A stretch of 64,000 bases of DNA, taken from NCBI RefSeq assembly GCF_003171715.1, contig NZ_QGHL01000020.1:1-64000 (forward strand), given 5' to 3'. Origin of the DNA: Novosphingobium meiothermophilum. Its GTDB lineage: Bacteria; Pseudomonadota; Alphaproteobacteria; Sphingomonadales; Sphingomonadaceae. Of this stretch, positions 43,599-52,156 are shown piece by piece. Position numbers and translations under genes: made by a program. The notes under the pieces are model-generated. The model did no database searches and had not been told where the DNA came from. It saw nothing but the letters and a program-made list of their open reading frames with translations. Position 1 is the stretch's first letter; each line of letters starts with the position of its first letter.

Positions 43599-44690
43599 AT
43601 GTCTCTCACCCGCCTGACCTTGCGCGATTTCCGCAATCATGCCGCCACCCGGCTTGACGGGATGCGTGCGTTCAACGTGCTGGTGGGCGAAAATGGCGCA
43701 GGCAAGACCAACGTGCTCGAAGCGATCAGCCTGCTTGCGCCGGGGCGCGGCCTGCGCAGGGCACATCCGGCGGAAATGTCCGGGCGCGCCAGAGATACCG
43801 GATTGGCCACCGGAGGCTTTGCCGTGGCGGCTGAGCTTGAGCACGGCGTGGTGCAGATCGGCACTGCGACATCTGCCGATGCGCCAGGTCGGCGTTCGGT
43901 GCGAATCAACGGTGCGGAAGGTCCGGCCGCCCGGCTGGCCGAATGGCTCTCGATCACTTGGCTCACGCCTGCCATGGACCGGATCTTTGCCGAAAGCGCG
44001 GGCACGCGGCGACGCTTTCTCGACCGGCTGGTGCTGGCGCGCGAACCGGGCCATGCCCGCAATGCTACCCGCTTTGAAGCCGCACTGCGCGAGCGCAACC
44101 GGCTGCTGACCGAACCGGCCGAACCCGATCACGTCTGGCTCGACGGGATCGAGGCGCAGATGGCCGAAGCCGGCGCCGCGATAGCCGCTGCCCGCAGCGC
44201 GCTGGTTGCCGATCTGGCCAGCGCGCTGGAAACCGTGCCCGAACAGCCCTTCGCACGCCCCTTGCTCGCCTACGCCAGCGATGTCCCGCTCGATGCCGAA
44301 GCGCTGCGAGCCGCCCTTCGCGAAGGGCGACGCCGCGACCGCGCCGCAGGCCGAACGTTGACCGGCCCGCACCGCGATGATCTGGCCGTAAGGCTGGCGG
44401 CCAAGAATGCCCCGGCGGCAGATTGTTCGACCGGCGAGCAGAAGGCCATGCTCATCGCCATCGTGCTTGCCCATGCGGCGCTGGCGGCCGCAGAACGCCC
44501 ACGCCTGCTGCTGCTGGACGAGATCGCCGCCCACCTTGATCCGGTGCGGCGCGGCGCCTTGTTCGAACGGCTTGCCGCCAGCGGCGCACAAGTGTGGATG
44601 ACCGGCACCGAAATGGCGCCCTTTGCCAATCTTGCAGAGCACAGCGCCGTGTGGCGCGTGACCGATGGTCAGGTGGCGCGGCTCGGCTGA
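43599..44690 (+). CDS. recF: DNA repair protein RecF
   Basis: SMC-like ATPase of 363 residues for RecFOR loading of RecA at gaps. Motifs: [18 protein letters not shown] at the N-terminus, Walker [10 protein letters not shown] (30-38), [29 protein letters not shown] with the D-loop, the signature [17 protein letters not shown] and Walker [14 protein letters not shown]. Length and order match RecF. It is 68 bases after pspF, converging on the DUF805 gene. Here recF is not beside dnaA-dnaN-gyrB, which is normal for alphaproteobacteria. Confidence 0.95.
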   Translation: MSLTRLTLRDFRNHAATRLDGMRAFNVLVGENGAGKTNVLEAISLLAPGRGLRRAHPAEMSGRARDTGLATGGFAVAAELEHGVVQIGTATSADAPGRRSVRINGAEGPAARLAEWLSITWLTPAMDRIFAESAGTRRRFLDRLVLAREPGHARNATRFEAALRERNRLLTEPAEPDHVWLDGIEAQMAEAGAAIAAARSALVADLASALETVPEQPFARPLLAYASDVPLDAEALRAALREGRRRDRAAGRTLTGPHRDDLAVRLAAKNAPAADCSTGEQKAMLIAIVLAHAALAAAERPRLLLLDEIAAHLDPVRRGALFERLAASGAQVWMTGTEMAPFANLAEHSAVWRVTDGQVARLG

Positions 44691-44706
44691 ACCGCGCCGC
44701 TGGTCA

Positions 44707-45123
44707 TCACCCGAAAACTTCCAGATCGGTGGGATTCTTGGGGTCCGCGCCAAACCGGTTCGGCCCGCGCGTGCCCTCGATGCACATGAAGATGAACACG
44801 ATCAGCCCGCCGACATAGGGGATGAAGCCGAGCAGGATGAACCAGCCCGACTTGTCCTGATCGTGGAAGCGGCGCACCTGGACCGCGATCGAGGGGATGA
44901 AACTGGCAATGCCCCAGATCGCCAGAAGTGCAAGGCCCGCATAGAACAGACCGCCCGGTTCCGCCGGCCCGCTTTCATCAAACGTCATTCCGCCCGCAAG
45001 CATCAAGGAAACGCAGATCATGGCCACGATGAAGGACAACAGCGCGAACATCCAGTATTCCTTGCGCCGCGAACGGCCCGAAAAGTCGGCATAGCGCCGA
45101 TACGGCATGAGCATCCATTCCAT
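44707..45123 (-). CDS. DUF805 membrane protein
   Basis: 138-residue inner membrane protein of the DUF805 family (YhaH-like) with four hydrophobic helices. The family pattern is YRRYADFSGRSRRKEYWMF near the start, PSIAVQVRRFHDQDKSGW in the centre and FIMC-EGTRGPNRFGADP near the end. The start is ATG 45123 or 45111. A purine-rich GAGGGGGGAAG precedes it. The function is unknown; some members are linked to stress or DNA uptake, with little firm evidence. Single gene. Confidence 0.9.
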   Translation of the reverse strand: MEWMLMPYRRYADFSGRSRRKEYWMFALLSFIVAMICVSLMLAGGMTFDESGPAEPGGLFYAGLALLAIWGIASFIPSIAVQVRRFHDQDKSGWFILLGFIPYVGGLIVFIFMCIEGTRGPNRFGADPKNPTDLEVFG

Positions 45124-45243
45124 GAGACTTCCCCCCTCGACAGGTTTGAGGAAGCAACGACACCACGGAATGCAGAGCGCGGCAAGTATGCGCCGTCACA
45201 ATGGTGCAGTTCTTCGGCAATGGGGGCTGAACGCGCGGCGCGC

Positions 45244-46164
45244 CTAATTTAGCCAGCCTGCCTCGCGATACCATGCCGCCGTGGCGTGAAGGCCCATGCG
45301 GGTTTCCACCTGCGGGGTCCATATCTCTGGCGGCGGTTGCAGGCCTGCGCCCACCCGCCAGTCGGGGTGGCACATGTAGCCCACCCGGTCCATCGTCAGC
45401 TTGGCCCCGTTGCCCCGGAACCGGGTATCAAGCTTCGCGCCAAGGCGCAGGACACCGGCGGGAAGATTGATGGCCGTGGCGCGTCTGCCCACCGCCATGC
45501 CAATGGCCTTGGCAAGATTGGTGTTGGTCCATCCCCCCGGCGTGCCATCATCGGGTTCGAAGGTCATGTGCGTCACCGCCTCGCCGCCGGGAACAAGCGC
45601 CAGCAGCAGCCGGGCAAGATCATTGACATGAATGATCGAAAGGTGACCCTGCGGCGGCAGGGGCACAATGCCACGCCGCGCCAGCCGGAACAGTTCGAAC
45701 ATTTCGGTATCGCGCGGGCCATAGACCGCAGGCGGACGCACAACCGTCCAGTCAAGGCTGCTTGCCTTGACGATCTTTTCGCCGCGCAGCTTGGACTTGC
45801 CATAGACCGAAAGACCCGGCTCGCGGGCAGAGAGCGACGAGACATGGATGAAGCGCGGCACCCCCGCATCGAGCGCGGCATTGACCATGTTGAGCGTGCC
45901 CCAGACATTGCCCTGCTCGAACCCCTGCGCATCCGGCGCGTTGACCACGCCCGCGATGTGCAGAACCACGCTGGCCTTGCCGACCAGCCGCTGAAGCGCG
46001 CGCCTGTCGTCAAGATCGCCCTGCACCCATTCCACCCCGGCCCGCGCCTCCTGCGGGCGGCGCGCAAGCGCGCGGACCTCAATCCCCGCGCGCGCCGCCT
46101 GATCGAGCACGGCTTGTCCGACGAAGCCGGTGGCTCCGGTAATCGCCAGCAGTTCTGCGGCCAT
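45244..46164 (-). CDS. NAD-dependent epimerase family protein
   Basis: Extended short-chain dehydrogenase of 306 residues. The nucleotide motif is LLAITGATGFVGQAVLDQA (5-23), followed by ALARRPQEARAGVEWVQGDL, an acidic specificity residue at D58, VVLHIAGVVN, and SVYGKSKLRGEKIV with the catalytic Tyr-x3-Lys. Substrates in the family are nucleotide sugars or hydroxysteroid-like molecules; none can be chosen here. The start at ATG 46164 overlaps the proB stop (TAATG). The 102 bases upstream in frame belong to proB. Confidence 0.9.
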   Translation of the reverse strand: MAAELLAITGATGFVGQAVLDQAARAGIEVRALARRPQEARAGVEWVQGDLDDRRALQRLVGKASVVLHIAGVVNAPDAQGFEQGNVWGTLNMVNAALDAGVPRFIHVSSLSAREPGLSVYGKSKLRGEKIVKASSLDWTVVRPPAVYGPRDTEMFELFRLARRGIVPLPPQGHLSIIHVNDLARLLLALVPGGEAVTHMTFEPDDGTPGGWTNTNLAKAIGMAVGRRATAINLPAGVLRLGAKLDTRFRGNGAKLTMDRVGYMCHPDWRVGAGLQPPPEIWTPQVETRMGLHATAAWYREAGWLN

Positions 46165-47297
46165 TACAACAGCACCATCTGGTCGCGGTGGATCAGCGCC
46201 GAACGCGGCGCATAGCCAAGGATTGCCTCGTGATCGCGGCTGTGGCGGCCTTTCAGGCGCATGCACTCGGCCGCATCGTATTCCGAAAGTCCGCGGCCAA
46301 GCGTCGTCCCGTCAGGCGCGATCACGGCAATGGCATCACCGCGCTGGAAATCGCCATCAACGGCGGTGATCCCGGCAGCAAGCAGGCTGGAGCCGCGCGC
46401 AAGAGCGGCCGCCGCCCCGGCATCCACAGTCACACTGCCGCGCATCCGCATCCGCCCGCCGAGCCATGCCTTGCGCGCCTGCTTGCGCCCGCGCGGCAGA
46501 AACAGGGTGCCCCGATCCGCCTTGATCGCGGTGCCGATCGGTGCGTCCGGCTGCCCATCGATTATGGCAAGTGCCATGCCTGCCAGCTCGGCGATTTCGG
46601 CCGCCTGAAGCTTGGATGTCATGCCCCCCGAACCCAGGCCCGACGACGATCCGCCGGTGGCCATGGCGTGGATTTCGGGCGTGACGCCGCGCACCACCGG
46701 GATACGGACCGCACCGGGCAGGCGCGGGTCGCGATCATAAAGGCCGTCGATGTCGGAAAGCAGCAGCACGCCGCTTGCACCCGCTGCCTGCCCCACCCGC
46801 GCGGCAAGCCGGTCATTGTCGCCAAAGCGGATTTCCTCGGTGGCGACCGAATCGTTCTCGTTGATGACCGGCACCGCACCAGCGGCCAGCAGCGTGCCAA
46901 GGGTGGCCGTGGCATTGAGATAGCGACGGCGATCCTCAAGGTCTTCCAGCGTCAGCAGGATCTGCGCCGCGGCAAGGCCATGGTTCGACAGGAGCTCCGC
47001 CCACAGGCCCGCAAGCGCGATCTGCCCGACCGAAGCGGCCGCCTGCGCATCCGCCAGACTGCCGCGCCCGCCCTTTGCCAATCCCAGCTTGCGCGCACCA
47101 AGCGCGATGGCGCCTGATGACACGACGATCACTTCCTGTCCGGCCGCGCGCGCTGCCGCGATTTCGGCGACAAGGGCTGCCAGCCATTCCCGGCGCGGTG
47201 CGCCATCCTTGCCCACTAGCAGCGCCGAGCCGACCTTGACCACAAGGCGCGGACAAGTGGCAACATCGGTGAGATGGGCAAGCTGGCTGATCTTCAT
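46164..47297 (-). CDS. proB: glutamate 5-kinase
   Basis: Kinase of 377 residues, first enzyme of proline synthesis, phosphorylating glutamate for ProA. Amino acid kinase domain: RLVVKVGSALLVGKDG, VVSSGAIALGARKLG, VINENDSVATEEIRFGDND and LLLSDIDGLYDRDPR; C-terminal PUA domain from about 285 (GSVTVDAGAAAALARGSSLL). The kinase is normally feedback inhibited by proline. It overlaps the downstream epimerase and lies 70 bases after obgE, in the common alphaproteobacterial order obgE-proB. proA is not in the window; proC is 3.3 kb upstream. Confidence 0.96.
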   Translation of the reverse strand: MKISQLAHLTDVATCPRLVVKVGSALLVGKDGAPRREWLAALVAEIAAARAAGQEVIVVSSGAIALGARKLGLAKGGRGSLADAQAAASVGQIALAGLWAELLSNHGLAAAQILLTLEDLEDRRRYLNATATLGTLLAAGAVPVINENDSVATEEIRFGDNDRLAARVGQAAGASGVLLLSDIDGLYDRDPRLPGAVRIPVVRGVTPEIHAMATGGSSSGLGSGGMTSKLQAAEIAELAGMALAIIDGQPDAPIGTAIKADRGTLFLPRGRKQARKAWLGGRMRMRGSVTVDAGAAAALARGSSLLAAGITAVDGDFQRGDAIAVIAPDGTTLGRGLSEYDAAECMRLKGRHSRDHEAILGYAPRSALIHRDQMVLL

Positions 47298-47367
47298 GAG
47301 GGCCGCTTAGGGGATTTGTCGTGCTGCGTGAAGGGTGACCGAACTTGCCGCAAGCGCGGCTCGCCGA

Positions 47368-48677
<1,310 letters not shown>

Positions 48678-48713
48678 GTTCCCGGTATCGCCCGGTTCCG
48701 CCGCGATACCGCA

Positions 48714-48757
48714 GCAGGCCGGGAGCGATGCCCCTTAGCGCAGCGCTCCCGGCCTGC
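48714..48757. terminator. 14-bp inverted repeat before the tRNA
   Basis: GCAGGCCGGGAGCG (48714-48727) and CGCTCCCGGCCTGC (48744-48757) form a perfect 14-bp stem with a 16-base loop, between the lipoprotein gene stop and the tRNA-Ala. On the plus strand AAAGACCCATTTTT follows; on the minus strand there is no T-run. It could end lipoprotein transcription or mark a processing site. Confidence 0.45.
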
Positions 48758-48812
48758 AAAGACCCATTTTTCGATCCCCGCCCGCATCAGGGCGCGACAG
48801 GAACCGGCAGGC

Positions 48813-49541
48813 TCAGTTGCTCGCGCTCACCACCACGGGCGATGCGGGGCCAGCGGCGGCCTGCTGCTGCGCAGCCACCAGCGGGCCATACTGTGCCTGC
48901 CATTCGGCCAGCGCATTGCGATAGGCTTCATAGCGGCGGTAGAAGTCATCAAAGACGACCTCGATGCTTGGCAGACTGCGCATCGCGAAGGCTTCAAGTT
49001 CGTTCGACTTCACCGCCATGCCATCGCGCGAGACCGCCCCGACCGCATCGCAGAAATCGGTCAGCGTCGGCGGCAGCGCAAAGTGGTTATAGACCGACGT
49101 CATGTAGGCTTCGCGCGGGGCGATGAACTTCGCGCCGTGCTTCGCCTTCCATTCGGTATCGACCTTGCGATTGACCGCTGCCAGCGTCTTGGCGTGATTG
49201 GCAAGGAACGCCTTGTAGCGCGGCAGGATATCGGCATGCTGCGGCGCAAAGCAGTTGAGCGCAGCGACGTTGTAGGCCGAACGCAGGTTCCACAGCATCT
49301 GCGCGGGGCTGATGTTGCGGTTGAGCGAAATCCTCAGGCCGTTCGCATCAGCCGGAGGGATCGGCAGATTGTCGGACGCACCATTGGGGGCCACCGGCTT
49401 GGGCGGGATGACCACGACCTTCGGCGGCGGTGGCGGGGGTGGCGGCGGTGGCGGCGGCGCCTTGGGTGCGCACGAGGCGAGGCCCACGGCCAGCGCCGCA
49501 GTCAGAACGGATGGCGCCAGAATGCGCCGGAACTTGAACAT
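48813..49541 (-). CDS. lipoprotein with a 12-proline tract
   Basis: 242-residue predicted lipoprotein. The signal is [21 protein letters not shown] with lipobox LAS-C, then APKA and twelve consecutive prolines, [10 protein letters not shown] and a soluble domain ([22 protein letters not shown] to [20 protein letters not shown]). I start at ATG 49541 (MFKFRRIL), eight bases after GGGGG; the ATG at 49547 would be only two to three bases from it. The proline run may span the periplasm or cell wall and would need EF-P for translation. The domain is helical with Tyr/Trp residues and I do not recognise it. Confidence 0.82.
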   Translation of the reverse strand: MFKFRRILAPSVLTAALAVGLASCAPKAPPPPPPPPPPPPKVVVIPPKPVAPNGASDNLPIPPADANGLRISLNRNISPAQMLWNLRSAYNVAALNCFAPQHADILPRYKAFLANHAKTLAAVNRKVDTEWKAKHGAKFIAPREAYMTSVYNHFALPPTLTDFCDAVGAVSRDGMAVKSNELEAFAMRSLPSIEVVFDDFYRRYEAYRNALAEWQAQYGPLVAAQQQAAAGPASPVVVSASN

Positions 49542-49687
49542 CGGCATTTCCCCCAAAGGAAGAACCCTTCTTCTTGACCAAAGGACCGTCCGGGTTCGCC
49601 GGACCTTGCCATTCTCAGGCAGTAAACCATTGCCTGCGCCAACACTAGCGCGGGCGCAAGGCAATGAGAATCCCCGCCGGAAAAGAA

Positions 49688-49718
49688 AACCCGGCGAAGC
49701 CAGACGCTTCGCCGGGTT
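49688..49718 (-). terminator. terminator of the Bax-inhibitor gene
   Basis: AACCCGGCGAAGC (49688-49700) and GCTTCGCCGGGTT (49706-49718) form a perfect 13-bp stem with a five-base loop. On the minus strand it is followed by TTTTCTTTT. It lies 30 bases after the stop codon of the gene at 49748. Confidence 0.92.
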
Positions 49719-49747
49719 CGATCGAAACTGCTCCTGCGCGTGAAGTG

Positions 49748-50491
49748 TCAGCGGCGGTCGCCAAGGAACTGCAGCAGGAACTGGAACATGTTGATGAAGT
49801 CGAGGTAGAGGCTCAGCGCGCCAAGCACCACGGCCTTGCCCGCAAACTCGGTCCCCGCCACGTAGGCATACTGTTCCTTCAGGCGCTGCGTGTCGTAGGC
49901 GGTAAGCCCCGCGAAGATCAGCACGCCAAGGAAGCTGATGGCCCACTGCAACCCGCTCGACTTCAGGAAGATGTTGATGAGCGAGGCAATGATGATGCCG
50001 AACAGTCCCATGATGAGGAAGCTGCCCATGCCCGACAGGTTCTTCTGCGTGGTGTAGCCATAAAGGCTGAGACCGGCAAAGGCGCCCGCCGTGGCAAAGA
50101 ACGTCGTTGCGATCGAAGCTCCGGTATAGACGAGGAAGATCGTCGACATCGACAGGCCCATGGCCACCGCAAAGCCCCAGAACATGCCCTGAAGGGCCGT
50201 GGTCGAGAACTTGTTGGCGCCAAAGCTCATGAACATCACGAAGGCGAGCGGCGAGAGAATCACCAGCCACATCAGCGGCGTGCCGAAGAGAACCTGCGTC
50301 ATCCCCGACGAGGCCGAGAGCAGCGCAACGATGCCCGAAAGCAGCACGCCGGAGGCCATGTAGTTGTAGATCGACAGCATGTGGCGACGCAGACCCGCAT
50401 CGAACACTTCGCTGCGGCCCTGGAGGCCGGAAAGGCTCGGAGACGCGCCGAAGCCCGTTCCGGTGGGCCGAGGGTCGTTCCAGTTTGCCAT
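49748..50491 (-). CDS. Bax inhibitor-1/YccA family protein
   Basis: Inner membrane protein of 247 residues with seven hydrophobic helices. The BI-1 family pattern: MLSIYNYMASGVLLSGIVALL, SMSTIFLVYTGASIATTFFATAG (named by ends), LSGMGSFLIMGLFGIIIAS and the closing GLTAYDTQRLKEQY and LYLDFINMFQFLLQFLG. The pair of aspartates in AYDTQ and LYLDF correspond to the pH-sensing/ion-path pair of BI-1 channels. YccA in E. coli modulates FtsH. I start at ATG 50491, eight bases after GGAG. Confidence 0.93.
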   Translation of the reverse strand: MANWNDPRPTGTGFGASPSLSGLQGRSEVFDAGLRRHMLSIYNYMASGVLLSGIVALLSASSGMTQVLFGTPLMWLVILSPLAFVMFMSFGANKFSTTALQGMFWGFAVAMGLSMSTIFLVYTGASIATTFFATAGAFAGLSLYGYTTQKNLSGMGSFLIMGLFGIIIASLINIFLKSSGLQWAISFLGVLIFAGLTAYDTQRLKEQYAYVAGTEFAGKAVVLGALSLYLDFINMFQFLLQFLGDRR

Positions 50492-50616
50492 TTTCAAAGC
50501 TCCATAAGCGTGGTCCCTGTGACCACTCTCACGGGAATATCGGTGCAAGTGCGACGGCTTTCAAGCGAAACCGGTTCGACCGCCGGGAAATCAATTGTAA
50601 CGAATTGTTGCGGCAC

Positions 50617-51423
50617 TCATTTCCCGCTGCGGGCCTGCGCAGTCATCTCGGCGCTGCGATCGCGGGCACCGCGCAGGGTATCTTCCATCAGGCGCACGAG
50701 GCGGCGGTCATGGTCAAGCACATCAATCCCCACTTGCGTGACCCCGCCGGGGCTGGCCACGCGCCGCGCAAGTTCGGCGGGGCTGTGTTCGGACGCTGCT
50801 GCCAGCAGCGCAGCCCCTTCCACCATGGCAAGCGCCAGCCGGTCGGCCTGCTGGCGCGGCAGGCCAAGCGCCGCTGCGCCTTCGGCAAGGGCATCGATGA
50901 AGCGATAGACAAACGCCGGGCCGGAACCGGCCAGCGCGGTTACAAGGTCCATCTGGTCCTCGCCCGAAAGCCATTCGGCCTGCCCCAGCGGGGCCATCAG
51001 CGCATTGGTCTGCTCTCGTGCGGCGGCATCGGCCTCGCCCACCAGTGCGATCGGCGACTTGCCCAGCGCGGCGGCAAGATTGGGCATGACCCGCACGATT
51101 GCCCGTGCTTCGGGGAAAAGCGCACGCAGTGTGGCAAGATCAACTCCGGCAAGGATCGACAGCAGCAGCGTGCGTGCCCCCACGAAGGGGCGCACCGCAG
51201 CCGCGGCATCGGCCAGTTGCTGCGGCTTGAATCCCAGGAGGACGACATCGAACGGGCCTTCGCCTTCGGGACCGGACCGAAGCAGGCGCACGCCCTGAGG
51301 CGCGGCATCAAGATAGGGGTCGATCACGGTGAAGGATTCGGGCGCAATCCCGGCGGCAAGCCACCCCTGAAGCATGGCGCCGCCCATATTGCCGCAGCCG
51401 AACTGGAGAAAAGTGGTATTCAT
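50617..51423 (-). CDS. proC: pyrroline-5-carboxylate reductase
   Basis: Last enzyme of proline synthesis, 268 residues. The Rossmann motif is LQFGCGNMGGAMLQGWL (6-22); VLLGFKPQQLADA, RVMPNLAAALGKSP and the C-terminal dimer signature ALAGSGPAFVYRFIDALAEGA (named by ends) and RVASPGGVTQVGIDVL complete the pattern. The ATG at 51423 is 33 bases after the YbjN gene, so the two are likely co-transcribed. The YbjN-proC pairing is common in alphaproteobacteria as I recall. Confidence 0.95.
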   Translation of the reverse strand: MNTTFLQFGCGNMGGAMLQGWLAAGIAPESFTVIDPYLDAAPQGVRLLRSGPEGEGPFDVVLLGFKPQQLADAAAAVRPFVGARTLLLSILAGVDLATLRALFPEARAIVRVMPNLAAALGKSPIALVGEADAAAREQTNALMAPLGQAEWLSGEDQMDLVTALAGSGPAFVYRFIDALAEGAAALGLPRQQADRLALAMVEGAALLAAASEHSPAELARRVASPGGVTQVGIDVLDHDRRLVRLMEDTLRGARDRSAEMTAQARSGK

Positions 51424-51456
51424 CGGATCACACCATCGACAGACGAACCAGGGTTT

Positions 51457-51960
51457 TCAGGCTTCGCCGGCGGCATCCACCATGGCGCTGGCCAAGGCAT
51501 CGGCAGGGCTCTTGTCGCCCCACAGGATGAACTGGAAGGCCGGATAAAAGCGGTCGCACTCGTCCACGGCCGCCTCGATTGTCGCCTGCGCCTGACCGAT
51601 GCTGAGCAGGCCGTCATCGCCCAGCATCAGGCCGTGCCGGTAGAGCAGGACCGCACCGTTCGACCAGATGTCGAAGTGACCGATCCACACCTGCTCGTTG
51701 ATGAGCGCCATCAGTTCGTAAACGGCGGCCTTCTTGTCATCGGGAATGCGGATATCGGGCAAACACAGGATCTGGAGAACGTGATCTTCCACCCGCCATA
51801 TCGCGCGCAGCTGGTAGTTGGCCCAAGACCCCTGGATTTCGCCCGTCAACTCATCGTCCGAAACAAACTCGCAAGGCCAGCCGCGTGCTTCGAACAGCGA
51901 GGCGATCATGTCCACCGGGGCGGCCTCATCGCGCTCGCTGTCATCATGGCCCGACCGCAT
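51457..51960 (-). CDS. YbjN domain protein
   Basis: 167-residue cytosolic protein with a YbjN (type III chaperone-like) fold: DMIASLFEARGWPCEFVSDDE, then WANYQLRAIWRVEDHVLQIL, LMALINEQVWIGHFDIWSNG and LLSIGQAQATIEAAVDECDRF. I start at ATG 51960 (MRSGHDDSERDE) after AGGGGAC; 30 upstream codons look non-coding. YbjN proteins are linked to stress and motility phenotypes in E. coli, without known mechanism. A DnaA-box-like TTGTCCACA on the minus strand at 52133-52141 lies upstream, in the 196-base gap to the SPOR gene, together with a 7-bp hairpin (ACCGCCT/AGGCGGT). Confidence 0.88.
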   Translation of the reverse strand: MRSGHDDSERDEAAPVDMIASLFEARGWPCEFVSDDELTGEIQGSWANYQLRAIWRVEDHVLQILCLPDIRIPDDKKAAVYELMALINEQVWIGHFDIWSNGAVLLYRHGLMLGDDGLLSIGQAQATIEAAVDECDRFYPAFQFILWGDKSPADALASAMVDAAGEA

Positions 51961-52156
51961 CGTCCGTCCCCTGAACACTCTCTCCGGGCCTCCCTCAAGT
52001 GGCGGCCCCGGCAAGGCGAACTGCCCTGCGTTGCTGCGCACCACCGTCAATGGCGGTTAACACCCCGCACCGACAATCACCGCCTAACAGGCGGTTGGGC
52101 AAAACTCGACAACCTTGTGGGAAAGCTGTGGACAATGCCGGGAGTGGCACAACCGG

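Noticed and set aside
52127..52142. DnaA-box-like sequence (TTGTCCACA on the minus strand) as a replication origin
   Set aside because: A single box with no cluster, no AT-rich unwinding region and no dnaA, parAB or hemE nearby.
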